This document shows, one piece after another, positions 19,037 to 27,833 of a DNA stretch of 52,791 nt. The stretch is taken from the NCBI GenBank assembly GCA_947625725.1, contig CANQPI010000011.1:1-52791 (forward strand). The letters run 5' to 3'. The notes beneath the pieces are model-generated. The model ran no database searches. It was given only the letters and a program-made list of their open reading frames with translations, and was not told the DNA's origin. Made by a program: the position numbers and the translations under genes. This DNA is from an uncultured Clostridia bacterium. Its GTDB lineage: Bacteria; Bacillota; Clostridia; Christensenellales; CAG-314. The stretch's first letter is position 1. Each line of letters begins with the position of its first letter.

Positions 19037-20899
19037 ATGAACAAATTTACCGATTTCTACAACGGCGACAGCGACGACGCTTATCAATTGCTGGGTTGTC
19101 ACAGAGCGGGCGACAACCTGTATCACTTTGCCGTGTGGGCGCCCAACGCCAGGGACGTGTGCGTTGTGGGCGACTTCAACAATTGGCTGTTCGGTCACAA
19201 CAAATTGACGCTCGAAGACGGTATTTGGCAAGCCACCGTCGAGGCTCGCGAGGGAGATTGCTACAAATTTGCCATAACAACGCAGTACGGCGGCATACTC
19301 TACAAGGCGGATCCCTATGCAAGATATTCGGAAGTTCGCCCCAAAACGGCAAGCATAATTTACGACCCCGTGCAACCGTTTGCGTGGTCGGACGAAAAGT
19401 GGATAGAACGGCAAAAGAAACGGGACGTATATAGATCCCCCGTCAACATTTACGAGGTACACGCGGGCAGTTGGCGACGTCACTACGACGGCAGGTGGTA
19501 TTCCTATCGCGACCTTGCGCGCTATCTTGTACCCTATGTCAAGAGCATGGGTTACACGCACGTGGAATTTATGCCCCTTGCCGAGCACCCTTTCGACGGC
19601 AGTTGGGGCTATCAGGTAACGGGGTTTTACTCTCCGACCAGCCGCTACGGCACGCCCGACGACTTCAAATATCTCGTCAACAAGTTCCACAAGGCGGGCA
19701 TAGGAGTAATTTTGGATTGGGTCCCCGCGCATTTTTGCAAAGACGCGCACGGCTTGATTGAGTTTGACGGCACGTGTTGCTACGAGAGCGCAGACGTGTT
19801 CAAGCAGGAACACAAGAGTTGGGGAACTCGCATATTCGATTACTCGCGCTACGAGGTGCAGAGTTTTCTTGTATCCAACGCGGTGTATTGGCTCAAAGAG
19901 TTCCATCTGGACGGCTTGCGCGTTGACGCCGTGGCAAGCATGCTGTATCTTGACTACGACCGTCAAGATGGCGAGTGGCGTCCCAACAAGTGGGGCGGCA
20001 AGGAAAATCTCGAAGCCATCGACTTTTTGCGCAAGTTGAGTTGCAAGGTGTTTCAGGTTTGTCCGTACGCGCTGTTTGTGGCGGAGGAATCGACGGCGTT
20101 TCCCAAAGTCACTCATCCCACATACGTGGGCGGTTTGGGCTTCAATTACAAGTGGAACATGGGTTGGATGAACGACGTGCTGTCCTATATGAAAACGGAC
20201 ACTTTGTGGCGCGCGGAACATCACAATCAACTTACCTTTTCCATGTGCTATGCCTATTCGGAAAATTACATTTTGCCGCTGTCGCACGACGAGGTGGTCC
20301 ACCTCAAAGGCAGTTTGATAAACAAAATGTTCGGCGACTACGACAGCAAATTCGCTCAACTCAAAGCGTTGCTCGGTTTTCAGTACGCGCACCCCGGCAA
20401 AAAACTCAACTTTATGGGAGTGGAACTCGCGCAATGGAACGAATGGAGCGAAAACCGCGAGTTGGACTGGATGTTGTTGTCCTATCCCAAGCACGACAGT
20501 CACAAACTGTTTGTAAGCGAATTGAACAAAATCTACAAAAAGTACAAACCGCTGTACCAAAACGACGGCGGTTGGGAAGGCTTCAAGTGGTTGCTTGCCG
20601 ATGACAGTCAAAACAGCGTTTTGGCATTCGAACGTTTGGACAAAAAGGGCAACGTTGTGCTGGCGATAATCAATTTCAGCATTTACGACTATCGCAAGTA
20701 CGGGTTCTTTATGGACGCGGGCGATTACGAGTTGATACTCAACAGCGACGAATTGCGCTTTGGGGGCAGAGGAGTGGAAACGGAAAGCGAGATACATACC
20801 GACGGTAACGGTTACGCTGAGTTCACAATACCAGCCGCAAGCGTGCAGTACTACTACAAGTCGGCGCAAAAACAACAAAACAACAGGGAGATAAAGTAA
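19037..20899 (+). CDS. glgB: 1,4-alpha-glucan branching enzyme
   Basis: A 620-residue GH13 enzyme that makes alpha-1,6 branches in glycogen. GGAGG lies about ten bases before the ATG. The N-terminal CBM48 reads FAVWAPNARDVCVVGDFNNW (about 31-50). The catalytic barrel shows YTHVEFMPLAEHPFDGSWGY, VILDWVPAHF, the nucleophile in GLRVDAVASM (D297), the acid/base in VAEEST (E350) and PLSHDEVVH. The short form lacks a long N1 extension. It ends one base before glgP starts. Confidence 0.96.
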   Translation: MNKFTDFYNGDSDDAYQLLGCHRAGDNLYHFAVWAPNARDVCVVGDFNNWLFGHNKLTLEDGIWQATVEAREGDCYKFAITTQYGGILYKADPYARYSEVRPKTASIIYDPVQPFAWSDEKWIERQKKRDVYRSPVNIYEVHAGSWRRHYDGRWYSYRDLARYLVPYVKSMGYTHVEFMPLAEHPFDGSWGYQVTGFYSPTSRYGTPDDFKYLVNKFHKAGIGVILDWVPAHFCKDAHGLIEFDGTCCYESADVFKQEHKSWGTRIFDYSRYEVQSFLVSNAVYWLKEFHLDGLRVDAVASMLYLDYDRQDGEWRPNKWGGKENLEAIDFLRKLSCKVFQVCPYALFVAEESTAFPKVTHPTYVGGLGFNYKWNMGWMNDVLSYMKTDTLWRAEHHNQLTFSMCYAYSENYILPLSHDEVVHLKGSLINKMFGDYDSKFAQLKALLGFQYAHPGKKLNFMGVELAQWNEWSENRELDWMLLSYPKHDSHKLFVSELNKIYKKYKPLYQNDGGWEGFKWLLADDSQNSVLAFERLDKKGNVVLAIINFSIYDYRKYGFFMDAGDYELILNSDELRFGGRGVETESEIHTDGNGYAEFTIPAASVQYYYKSAQKQQNNREIK

Positions 20900-23320
20900 A
20901 TGGAAACAGCCTACGGCAATATAACGAAATCGCGCGTCAAAGATATGATAGAGAGCGCCTCCAACAAGGCTTACGGTATATCCGCAAGCGAACTTACCGT
21001 TTCGCAGTTGTACAAATGCGTGGCAAGCGTGGTGAGAGATATGCTCCTCGAAAAGCGTACCGCTTTCAACAGACAGCACAAGGCGCGCGACAGAAAAAGA
21101 GTCCACTATCTTTCAATGGAATTTTTGATGGGTCGCAGCCTCAAAAACAATCTTTTTAATATGGAATTGGAGGATCTGTTCCGCGATACCATCCAAAAGT
21201 ACTATTACGTGGATATGGAAGATCTGTACAATTGCGAGCCTGACGCCGGTTTGGGCAACGGCGGTTTGGGCAGACTTGCCGCTTGCTATCTGGATTGCCT
21301 CGCCAAGGAAAACTATCCCGTTATGGGACATTCCCTGCGTTTCGAATACGGATTTTTCCAACAAAAAATCGTAGACGGTTGGCAAACGGAACTTCCCGAA
21401 AATTGGCTGCCGGGCGGCGAGGTCTGGCTCAAAGAACGTCCTGACAAAATTCAGGTAGTGCGCTTCGGCGGCGAAGTAAAGGAAGTCTGGACGGAAAACG
21501 GACCTGTCTATCGGCAGACGAACTGTCAGGAAGTAAAGGCTTTTCCTTACGATATGGTGGTGGAAGGCTACGACGCTACGGCGGTGGGAGTATTGCGCCT
21601 TTGGGCGGCACGTCCCAACAAACCGTTCGACTTTCGCACATTCGGTCAGGGCGAGTACCTGAGAGCGCTCGAAGAACAGTCGCAAGCGGAAATGATCACC
21701 AAAGTGCTGTACCCCAACGACGATCACGAAGAAGGCAAGACTTTGCGCCTCAAACAGGAATATTTTCTTGTTTCCGCGGCAATGCAAAATATCGTCGCAG
21801 ATCATTACAAACGTTACGGCAACTTTGACAAATTTACCGACTTGGTGGCGGTACACATCAACGATACCCACCCCGCGCTTTGCGGACCGGAACTTATGCG
21901 CATATTCATAGACGAATACAACATGGATTGGGACAGAGCGTGGAGTATTGTCAAATCCGTAACCGCCTACACCAATCATACCGTAATGGCGGAAGCGTTG
22001 GAGCGTTGGCCTGAATACATTTTCCAACGTCTGTTGCCGCGCATTTACCAAATAATCGTGGAGATCAACGAGCGCGCCTGCAAGGAATTTTTCGAAAAAA
22101 CGCAGGATTTCAAAAAGGTATCCGACCTTGCAATAATCGCCTACGGACAGGTGCGCATGGCAAATTTGTCGATAATTACCTCCCACAGCGTCAACGGCGT
22201 GTCCGAGTTGCACAGCGAAATACTCAAAAAGGAACTTTTCCACAACTTCTACGAGTTGCAACCGGATCTGTTTTGCAACGTGACCAACGGTATCGCTCAC
22301 CGCAGATGGCTGTGTCAGGCAAACCCCGGGCTTACCTCTCTCATCAAGGATCTTATCGGCGACGGCTTTGTGTCCGACGCAAGTCAGTTGACCAAACTCA
22401 ACGCCTTTTTGGACGACAAGAGCGTACACAAGCGTATGGGCGAGATAAAGTTGGCAAACAAACAGCGTTTTGCTCAGCACGCGTTGCAACATCTGGGAGT
22501 AAAAATCGACCCCAACACGCGTTTTGACGTGCAGATCAAGCGTTTGCACGAGTACAAACGTCAATTGCTCAACGTACTCAAAATAATTTCGTTGTATCAC
22601 GATCTCAAAGCCGATCCCGATTTGGACGTAACGCCGCAAACGTTTATTTTCGGCGCAAAAGCCGCGCCGAGTTACTACGCCGCAAAGGAAGTCATCAAAC
22701 TTATTTGCTTTATCCAAAAAGATCTGGAAGCGCACCCCAAGATACGCGAGAAACTCAACGTTGTGTTTATGGAAAATTACAGCGTTACCATGGCGGAGGA
22801 CCTCATTCCCGCCTCGGAAATTTCCGAGCAGATTTCGCTTGCGGGCAAGGAAGCCAGCGGCACAAGCAACATGAAGTTTATGATAAACGGCGCGTTGACT
22901 TTGGGTACTTTGGACGGCGCCAACGTGGAAATAAACGATTGCGTGGGCGAAAACAACATCTTTATCTTCGGCATGAACGCCAAGGAGGTCGCGGAGTTGT
23001 GGGAGTCGGGTTACAACAGCACAGCCTACTACTTCAAGTTGCCCAAGTTGCGCGTCATCGTCGAGGAACTTAACAACGGCTTTGCGGGCGAAACTTTCGA
23101 AAGTATCAGCAATTATCTTTTGAGAAACTATCCCGTTGCCGATCCCTACATGTGCTTTGCGGATTTCTCCGACTATATGTCCGCCTACGACAAACTCGAC
23201 GCCGCCTACGCCGATTTCGATCGTTGGAACAGAATGTCCCTCAAAAACATCGCCGAGTCGGGACGCTTTGCCGCCGACCGCGCCGTCAAAGAGTACGCGA
23301 CGAAAATCTGGAGAATGTAA
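20900..23320 (+). CDS. glgP: Glycogen/starch phosphorylase
   Basis: An 806-residue GT35 enzyme releasing glucose-1-phosphate from alpha-1,4-glucan ends. The PLP lysine is in EASGTSNMKFMINGALT (K659). Other signatures are NGGLGRLAACYLDCLA, the VHINDTHPAL segment and RFDVQIKRLHEYKRQLLN. ATG directly abuts the glgB stop, with AGGGAG at 20884-20889 as ribosome site. Together with GlgB, MalQ and the GH13 enzyme it allows complete trimming and remodelling of glycogen. No glgC or glgA is present in the window. Confidence 0.97.
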   Translation: METAYGNITKSRVKDMIESASNKAYGISASELTVSQLYKCVASVVRDMLLEKRTAFNRQHKARDRKRVHYLSMEFLMGRSLKNNLFNMELEDLFRDTIQKYYYVDMEDLYNCEPDAGLGNGGLGRLAACYLDCLAKENYPVMGHSLRFEYGFFQQKIVDGWQTELPENWLPGGEVWLKERPDKIQVVRFGGEVKEVWTENGPVYRQTNCQEVKAFPYDMVVEGYDATAVGVLRLWAARPNKPFDFRTFGQGEYLRALEEQSQAEMITKVLYPNDDHEEGKTLRLKQEYFLVSAAMQNIVADHYKRYGNFDKFTDLVAVHINDTHPALCGPELMRIFIDEYNMDWDRAWSIVKSVTAYTNHTVMAEALERWPEYIFQRLLPRIYQIIVEINERACKEFFEKTQDFKKVSDLAIIAYGQVRMANLSIITSHSVNGVSELHSEILKKELFHNFYELQPDLFCNVTNGIAHRRWLCQANPGLTSLIKDLIGDGFVSDASQLTKLNAFLDDKSVHKRMGEIKLANKQRFAQHALQHLGVKIDPNTRFDVQIKRLHEYKRQLLNVLKIISLYHDLKADPDLDVTPQTFIFGAKAAPSYYAAKEVIKLICFIQKDLEAHPKIREKLNVVFMENYSVTMAEDLIPASEISEQISLAGKEASGTSNMKFMINGALTLGTLDGANVEINDCVGENNIFIFGMNAKEVAELWESGYNSTAYYFKLPKLRVIVEELNNGFAGETFESISNYLLRNYPVADPYMCFADFSDYMSAYDKLDAAYADFDRWNRMSLKNIAESGRFAADRAVKEYATKIWRM

Positions 23321-25170
23321 TGGAATACGTAAGATACAATCCCACCGACGAATTTTACAAATCGGTAGTGGGCGCAGTGGGCGAGGGTGTGCGCTTCGGC
23401 ATACGTTTGCAAATTCACGAGTCCGTCAATCCCTCCAAGGTGACTTTGGTGGTGTACAACGACGACAACTCCGTGCAAAACGAGTACGTAATGTACAAGG
23501 ACGCCAACGGCGACGGCTATGACAACTTTCTTGCCGATCTGCAACTCAAAAAGGGACTTTATTGGTACTATTTTGTGATGGACGGCGTGGTTTACGAGCG
23601 TTTCGTCGGCAGAGGCAAAAACAATCAGGCGTCTATGTTTTTCGAAAACGTAACGCCTTACCAATTGTCCGTCTACAAAAAGCAGTACGAAACCCCCGAT
23701 TGGCTCAACAAGGGCGTGATGTATCAAATAATGGTGGATCGCTTTGCCGCCACGGGCGAAACCGTCGCCACCGAGGACAAGATAATGCGCCGTTGGGGAG
23801 ATCAGCCGTTTTATCGCGAGGAGGACGGCGTTGTGCGCAACCGCGACTTTTTCGGCGGAAATTTGCGCGGAATAATTTCCAAATTGGATTATCTTCGCTC
23901 GCTCAACGTCACGACGTTGTACCTCAATCCCATTTTCAAGGCGTATTCCAATCACAAGTACGATACCGAAGATTACGAACTTATCGACCCCATGTTCGGC
24001 ACGGAAGAAGATTTTGTCGAACTGTGCGACAAGGCGGGCAAGTTGGGTATCCGCGTGATACTTGACGGGGTATTCAATCATGTGGGCAGCACTTCCAAAT
24101 ATTTCAACCGAGGCAAAAAGTACGGTCAGGGCGGCGCATACAACGACGAAAACTCTCCCTACCGCAATTGGTTTACCATATATCCCGACGGAAGTTACGA
24201 GTGTTGGTGGAATTTTCAGAGTTTGCCGCGTATCAACGCAAGCAACCGCGACGCGCAAAAATATTTCGCCTCCAAGAACGGTATCGTTCCGCGTTGGTTG
24301 AGGGCGGGCGCGTCGGGTTGGCGTTTGGACGTGGTGGACGAAATCGCCGACTGTATGTTGGACAAGATCGTCGCCTCCGCCAAAAAGGAAAAGCCCGACG
24401 CCGTTATCATCGGCGAAGTGTGGGAGGACGCCTCCAACAAGGTAGACTACGGCGTGCGCCGTCATTATCTGGACGGCACTCAGTTGGACAGCGTAATGAA
24501 CTATCCGCTTATGAACGGCATCATATCCTTTGTGCGCGACGGCAACGAACAGGCGTTGTCCAACGTGGTGTTCGACACGGTAAACAACTACCCCCGTTTT
24601 GTGCGCAACAATCTTATGAACATTTTGGGCACGCACGACACCATTCGCATTTTGACAAACTTGGCGGGAACGCGTCTGGACAACGCTCCCAAAGAGGCAA
24701 TGGCGCGCACTTCGCTCAACGATCAACAATACATGCAGGGTTGCAAGTTGCTCAAAATCGCCGCCGTGTTGCAGTACACTTTGTTCGGTTTTCCGTGCGT
24801 TTTTTACGGTGACGAGGTGGCGGTGCAGGGTTACAAAGATCCGTTTTGCCGCGTTTGCTACCCTTGGGGAGAGGAGAATAAATTGATGCTGGACTTTTAC
24901 CGCAGATTGGGCGAGTTGCGCAAACTGTCGGTGTTCAGCGACGGCGATTTCCACCAATTGGTGGCGGAGCGCGGCGTGTACGCTTTTGAACGCGTGGATA
25001 CCGACAGCGACGTACAGGCAATAGTTGCCGTCAATCGCGGCGACGACGTGTACAAGTTGTATCTCGGCGGAACCTATGAGGACGTGCTTACGGGGCGCAA
25101 ATACTCCAAGAGTTGTCATTTGCAACACAACGGGTACGTAATTCTGAAAAAAATCACCGCCAACGTCTGA
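23320..25170 (+). CDS. GH13 alpha-glycosidase (neopullulanase/maltodextrinase type)
   Basis: A 616-residue GH13 enzyme. ATG at 23320 overlaps the glgP stop by one base (TAATG); an in-frame extension to 23152 is rejected because it is antisense-like coding inside glgP. The N-terminal ~110 residues form a beta-sandwich domain preceding the barrel, as in neopullulanase and cyclomaltodextrinase. Barrel motifs: GVMYQIMVDRFA, VILDGVFNHVG, GWRLDVVDEI (nucleophile D337), IIGEVWED (acid/base E366) and LGTHDTIRI (D440). It probably hydrolyses maltodextrins or branched limit dextrins made by the operon's other enzymes; the exact specificity cannot be read. Confidence 0.88.
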   Translation: MEYVRYNPTDEFYKSVVGAVGEGVRFGIRLQIHESVNPSKVTLVVYNDDNSVQNEYVMYKDANGDGYDNFLADLQLKKGLYWYYFVMDGVVYERFVGRGKNNQASMFFENVTPYQLSVYKKQYETPDWLNKGVMYQIMVDRFAATGETVATEDKIMRRWGDQPFYREEDGVVRNRDFFGGNLRGIISKLDYLRSLNVTTLYLNPIFKAYSNHKYDTEDYELIDPMFGTEEDFVELCDKAGKLGIRVILDGVFNHVGSTSKYFNRGKKYGQGGAYNDENSPYRNWFTIYPDGSYECWWNFQSLPRINASNRDAQKYFASKNGIVPRWLRAGASGWRLDVVDEIADCMLDKIVASAKKEKPDAVIIGEVWEDASNKVDYGVRRHYLDGTQLDSVMNYPLMNGIISFVRDGNEQALSNVVFDTVNNYPRFVRNNLMNILGTHDTIRILTNLAGTRLDNAPKEAMARTSLNDQQYMQGCKLLKIAAVLQYTLFGFPCVFYGDEVAVQGYKDPFCRVCYPWGEENKLMLDFYRRLGELRKLSVFSDGDFHQLVAERGVYAFERVDTDSDVQAIVAVNRGDDVYKLYLGGTYEDVLTGRKYSKSCHLQHNGYVILKKITANV

Positions 25171-25199
25171 CAAAATTTCAGTCAATTTTGCTCAAATCA

Positions 25200-25228
25200 T
25201 TGACATATTTCGCAACAAGGATTATATT
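25200..25228 (+). promoter_or_regulatory. Promoter of YitT-family pair
   Basis: TTGACA (25200-25205), 17-base spacer, TATATT (25223-25228). Confidence 0.75.
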
Positions 25229-25237
25229 TGTTTTTAG

Positions 25238-25270
25238 AGAGATTTTGTATTGAATATATGCAAAATCTCT
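25238..25270 (+). terminator. Leader hairpin before the YitT genes
   Basis: AGAGATTTTG pairs perfectly with CAAAATCTCT around a 13-base loop, followed by TTTG. It lies between promoter and first start codon, so it would act as an attenuator or as 5'-end protection. Confidence 0.5.
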
Positions 25271-25295
25271 TTTGTTACGGCAAGAGGTTTACGAC

Positions 25296-26222
25296 TTGAA
25301 AAAACTTACGGCAAGATCATTTTTGACCAAACTCAAAGAATATTTTTGGCTGACGGTTGCGGGCATACTCAACGCCGTTACACTGTATGTGTTTTTGAAT
25401 CCCGCCAAACTTATCGCGGGCGGTTTCAGCGGGTTGAGTTCCGCGCTCACTTATATTTTGAAACTTTTTGTGGATTCCGTCACCTATGACAGTTTGATGT
25501 CGATAGTGTACTTTGTTCTCAACATACCGCTACTCATTTGTTCGGTGGTGTTTTTGCGAGGCGATTTTACCGTCAAAACGGTGTACGCCACGCTTGTTTG
25601 TTCGGGAGTGTTGGCTATCTTCCCCTACGTCAAAATGCCGCAATTTACCGAATCGAATACGATAGGCGTGATTTTTGCCGCCGTTCTCATCGGCTTTGCA
25701 ATGTACATCGCCAGCGAGTACAACGGCAGTAACGGCGGTACGGAAGTTATCGCGCGTATCGTCGCCAAATTCCGTCCCGAAATCGACCTCAGCAAAGTAA
25801 TAATGATTTGCAATTTTGCCATTGCCGTAGCGGGCAGTATAATCGTAATTATCGTCGAAGGCGAAAGCGGCGCGATCGTTTTGTACTCGCTTTGTTACGT
25901 TATTTTGGGTTCGGCGTTTATGGGCATGTTCAAACGCGGTTTCAATCATCCGCAAAAGTTCATGATCGTCACCTCCGAATACGAGCAACTGACAAAGGAC
26001 ATCACAACTTACTTCAAGCGCGGTTGCAGTTGCATTGACGTTCGCAACGACGACCCCGACAAGCCCGAGCGCAAAATCGTCGCGGTAGTCGTGCAATACC
26101 GACAGCGCGTGCATCTCAAACAGTTGGTCAAATCGCGCGATCCGCACGCATTTGTCTTTGTCAAGGACGTTTACGACGTGTTCAGTCGCCCCACATTCAA
26201 CAGGAGTTACAAAACCAAATGA
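25296..26222 (+). CDS. YitT-family membrane protein, first of pair
   Basis: About 308 residues, with TTG as likely start at 25296 (AAGAGG eight bases upstream); a TTG at 25272 would add eight residues that overlap the leader hairpin. Five or six hydrophobic helices occupy residues 20-200 (FWLTVAGILNAVTLYVFLNP, then AGGFSGLSSAL), followed by a soluble C-terminal DUF2179-like domain with KRGCSCIDVRNDD and VKSRDPHAFVFVKDVYDVF. YitT proteins are widespread in Bacillota; their substrate is unknown. It overlaps the paralogous next gene by four bases (ATGA). Confidence 0.85.
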   Translation: MKKLTARSFLTKLKEYFWLTVAGILNAVTLYVFLNPAKLIAGGFSGLSSALTYILKLFVDSVTYDSLMSIVYFVLNIPLLICSVVFLRGDFTVKTVYATLVCSGVLAIFPYVKMPQFTESNTIGVIFAAVLIGFAMYIASEYNGSNGGTEVIARIVAKFRPEIDLSKVIMICNFAIAVAGSIIVIIVEGESGAIVLYSLCYVILGSAFMGMFKRGFNHPQKFMIVTSEYEQLTKDITTYFKRGCSCIDVRNDDPDKPERKIVAVVVQYRQRVHLKQLVKSRDPHAFVFVKDVYDVFSRPTFNRSYKTK

Positions 26223-27226
26223 AAAATTCTCAAATACAATACAAGCGGACGTTCGCCTACAATCTCAGACAGTATCTGTTGATCTTCTGCGCAAGTATTT
26301 GCACCGCGGTCGCGGTGGAGGTTTTTCTGTTGCCCGCCAACGTTATTCAGGGCGGCGTTTTGGGCATATCCTCCACTTTGGATCTGTTGTTGACGGGGCT
26401 TAGCGCGTCCAAATGGTATCTCTCCGCGGGCTTGTGGTTGATCGCGCTCAACATACCTATACTTATCTATTGTTTTTGCAGATACCGCACGCGTTTTGCC
26501 GTCAAGACAACGGTGTACTTGCTTATGCTCGCCACTGAGTTGGTAGTTTTGCGCGTGTTGAACGTCGCCGAACTTGTCAAGGGCATAATGGCGAGCGAAT
26601 CCGGCGACCTCGACAAGGTGCTTTATGTGATTTTGGGCGCGGCATTGCACGGGTTGTCGTTGCCGTTGATATTGTCCGTCAACGCCTCTACCGGAGGGAC
26701 GGATATCGTCGGTCTGATAGTTCAACGTTATTCAAAAAAGAGCAGCAGCGACGCAATGCGTTTCATTTTGTTGGCAAACGCCGTCGTTATCACCGTCGCG
26801 TCGGTAGTTTACGGCATTGTCAACAAAACGGTTGCGGAAGCGGTCAATATGTTTATTTATTCTATCGCCGCGCTGTTTGTGTGCGAAATCGTGCAGGAAG
26901 TTATTTTCAAGGGCTTTTCTTCGGCGATAGAACTTGAAATCACCACCGATAAACCCGAAGAAATGACCGACGCGCTCACCTCTCAACTGAAACACGGGCT
27001 TACATCCGTCAAAGTTATGGGCGGATATTCTCATCAAGAAAAAATAATGTTGCTGTGCGTGATAAACAAATCGCAACTCGTCAAGGCGCGCCGCATTATC
27101 AATCACGTAGATCCGACGGCGTTTGCCTACGTGGAAAACGTCAAGGAAGTGATCGGCAAAGGCTTTGCCAACAAGGAAAACGAATTGGAGGAGGAAAACG
27201 ACGAGGAATCCGACTCGTCGAAGTAA
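26219..27226 (+). CDS. YitT-family membrane protein, second of pair
   Basis: A 335-residue paralogue of the upstream gene, translationally coupled to it. The N-terminal membrane domain includes VEVFLLPANVIQGGVLGISS and VNASTGGTDIVGLIVQRYS; the C-terminal DUF2179-like domain includes LKHGLTSVKVMGGYS and DPTAFAYVENVKEVIGKGF. The tail is strongly acidic (ELEEENDEESDSS). Tandem paralogues with an overlap suggest a heteromeric complex. Function is unknown. Confidence 0.85.
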   Translation: MKNSQIQYKRTFAYNLRQYLLIFCASICTAVAVEVFLLPANVIQGGVLGISSTLDLLLTGLSASKWYLSAGLWLIALNIPILIYCFCRYRTRFAVKTTVYLLMLATELVVLRVLNVAELVKGIMASESGDLDKVLYVILGAALHGLSLPLILSVNASTGGTDIVGLIVQRYSKKSSSDAMRFILLANAVVITVASVVYGIVNKTVAEAVNMFIYSIAALFVCEIVQEVIFKGFSSAIELEITTDKPEEMTDALTSQLKHGLTSVKVMGGYSHQEKIMLLCVINKSQLVKARRIINHVDPTAFAYVENVKEVIGKGFANKENELEEENDEESDSSK

Positions 27227-27242
27227 CGAGAAATTTCGTTTG

Positions 27243-27275
27243 AAAGGGCTACCCCCGAGTGGGCAGCCCTTTTTT
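27243..27275 (+). terminator. Terminator of YitT operon
   Basis: AAAGGGCT and CCC pair with GGG and AGCCCTTT, followed by a T-run ending at 27275. Confidence 0.85.
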
Positions 27276-27309
27276 GTCGTTAGTTATGTACAAGAGAGTG
27301 GAACTTGCG

Positions 27310-27558
27310 CTATTTGCAACTCGGACCTACGGATATTCCGCCCGTGCAGAACAGCAGCGCGACCAACAGGATCAAGCAGCAGGGATTTACGCTCAGGCTG
27401 AAATTTTTGAGTTTTCCGCCGCAGCAACTGAGAAACAGTATTATGAGCAAAACCCACGTGCAGTTGCAACCGCCAAAGGTCATTCCGCCGCAGCCGCCGC
27501 AGTTGCCGTTTCCGTTGCCTTCGCCGTAGCCGCCTTCGTTAAACATTCCGTTGAACAT
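27310..27558 (-). CDS. Small Gly/Cys-rich membrane-associated protein
   Basis: 82 residues. The ATG at 27558 is chosen for the GGAGG eight bases upstream; a longer frame to 27633 lacks a site. The N-terminus is Gly/Asn-rich with Cys pairs (NCGGCGG, FGGCNC), followed by two hydrophobic segments, WVLLIILFLSCCGG and CCLILLVALLFCTGG. It resembles the short high-cysteine, glycine-rich proteins often annotated in Clostridia (some near sporulation genes), but I cannot assign a role. No terminator was recognised downstream. Confidence 0.55.
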   Translation of the reverse strand: MFNGMFNEGGYGEGNGNGNCGGCGGMTFGGCNCTWVLLIILFLSCCGGKLKNFSLSVNPCCLILLVALLFCTGGISVGPSCK

Positions 27559-27663
27559 TTTGTACCTCCATTCGCCGTGATTTCGGCTTTCGTATTTGAC
27601 TGATACAGTCTGTTGTACAATATGGTTTTTCAAAAAAAAGTGTTACCGCGCCGTGAAAGTTAT

Positions 27664-27692
27664 TTGACATTTGTTACGGTATATTTTAATAT
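27664..27692 (+). promoter_or_regulatory. Promoter of MATE transporter gene
   Basis: TTGACA (27664-27669), 17-base spacer, TAATAT (27687-27692). The leader is about 135 bases. Confidence 0.5.
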
Positions 27693-27833
27693 ATTATTTA
27701 GTTTGAACGTCGCAAATATTTTGCGCTCGGCGGGTTTTCGGCGACAAATATGTTTGCCGCGCGCCCGTACTTGACGGGCATTTCGCCCTTTTGCGACGAC
27801 CGCGGCGATTTGCTGCGGCTTGTTTTTGTATTT

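Noticed and set aside
18833-21106. 757-codon open frame on the minus strand opposite malQ and glgB
   Set aside because: It is antisense to two certain enzymes; the frame stays open because of codon bias. It has no family resemblance and no ribosome site.
23206-25185. 659-codon minus-strand frame opposite the GH13 gene
   Set aside because: The sense strand has all GH13 catalytic motifs; the antisense product shows no recognisable domain.
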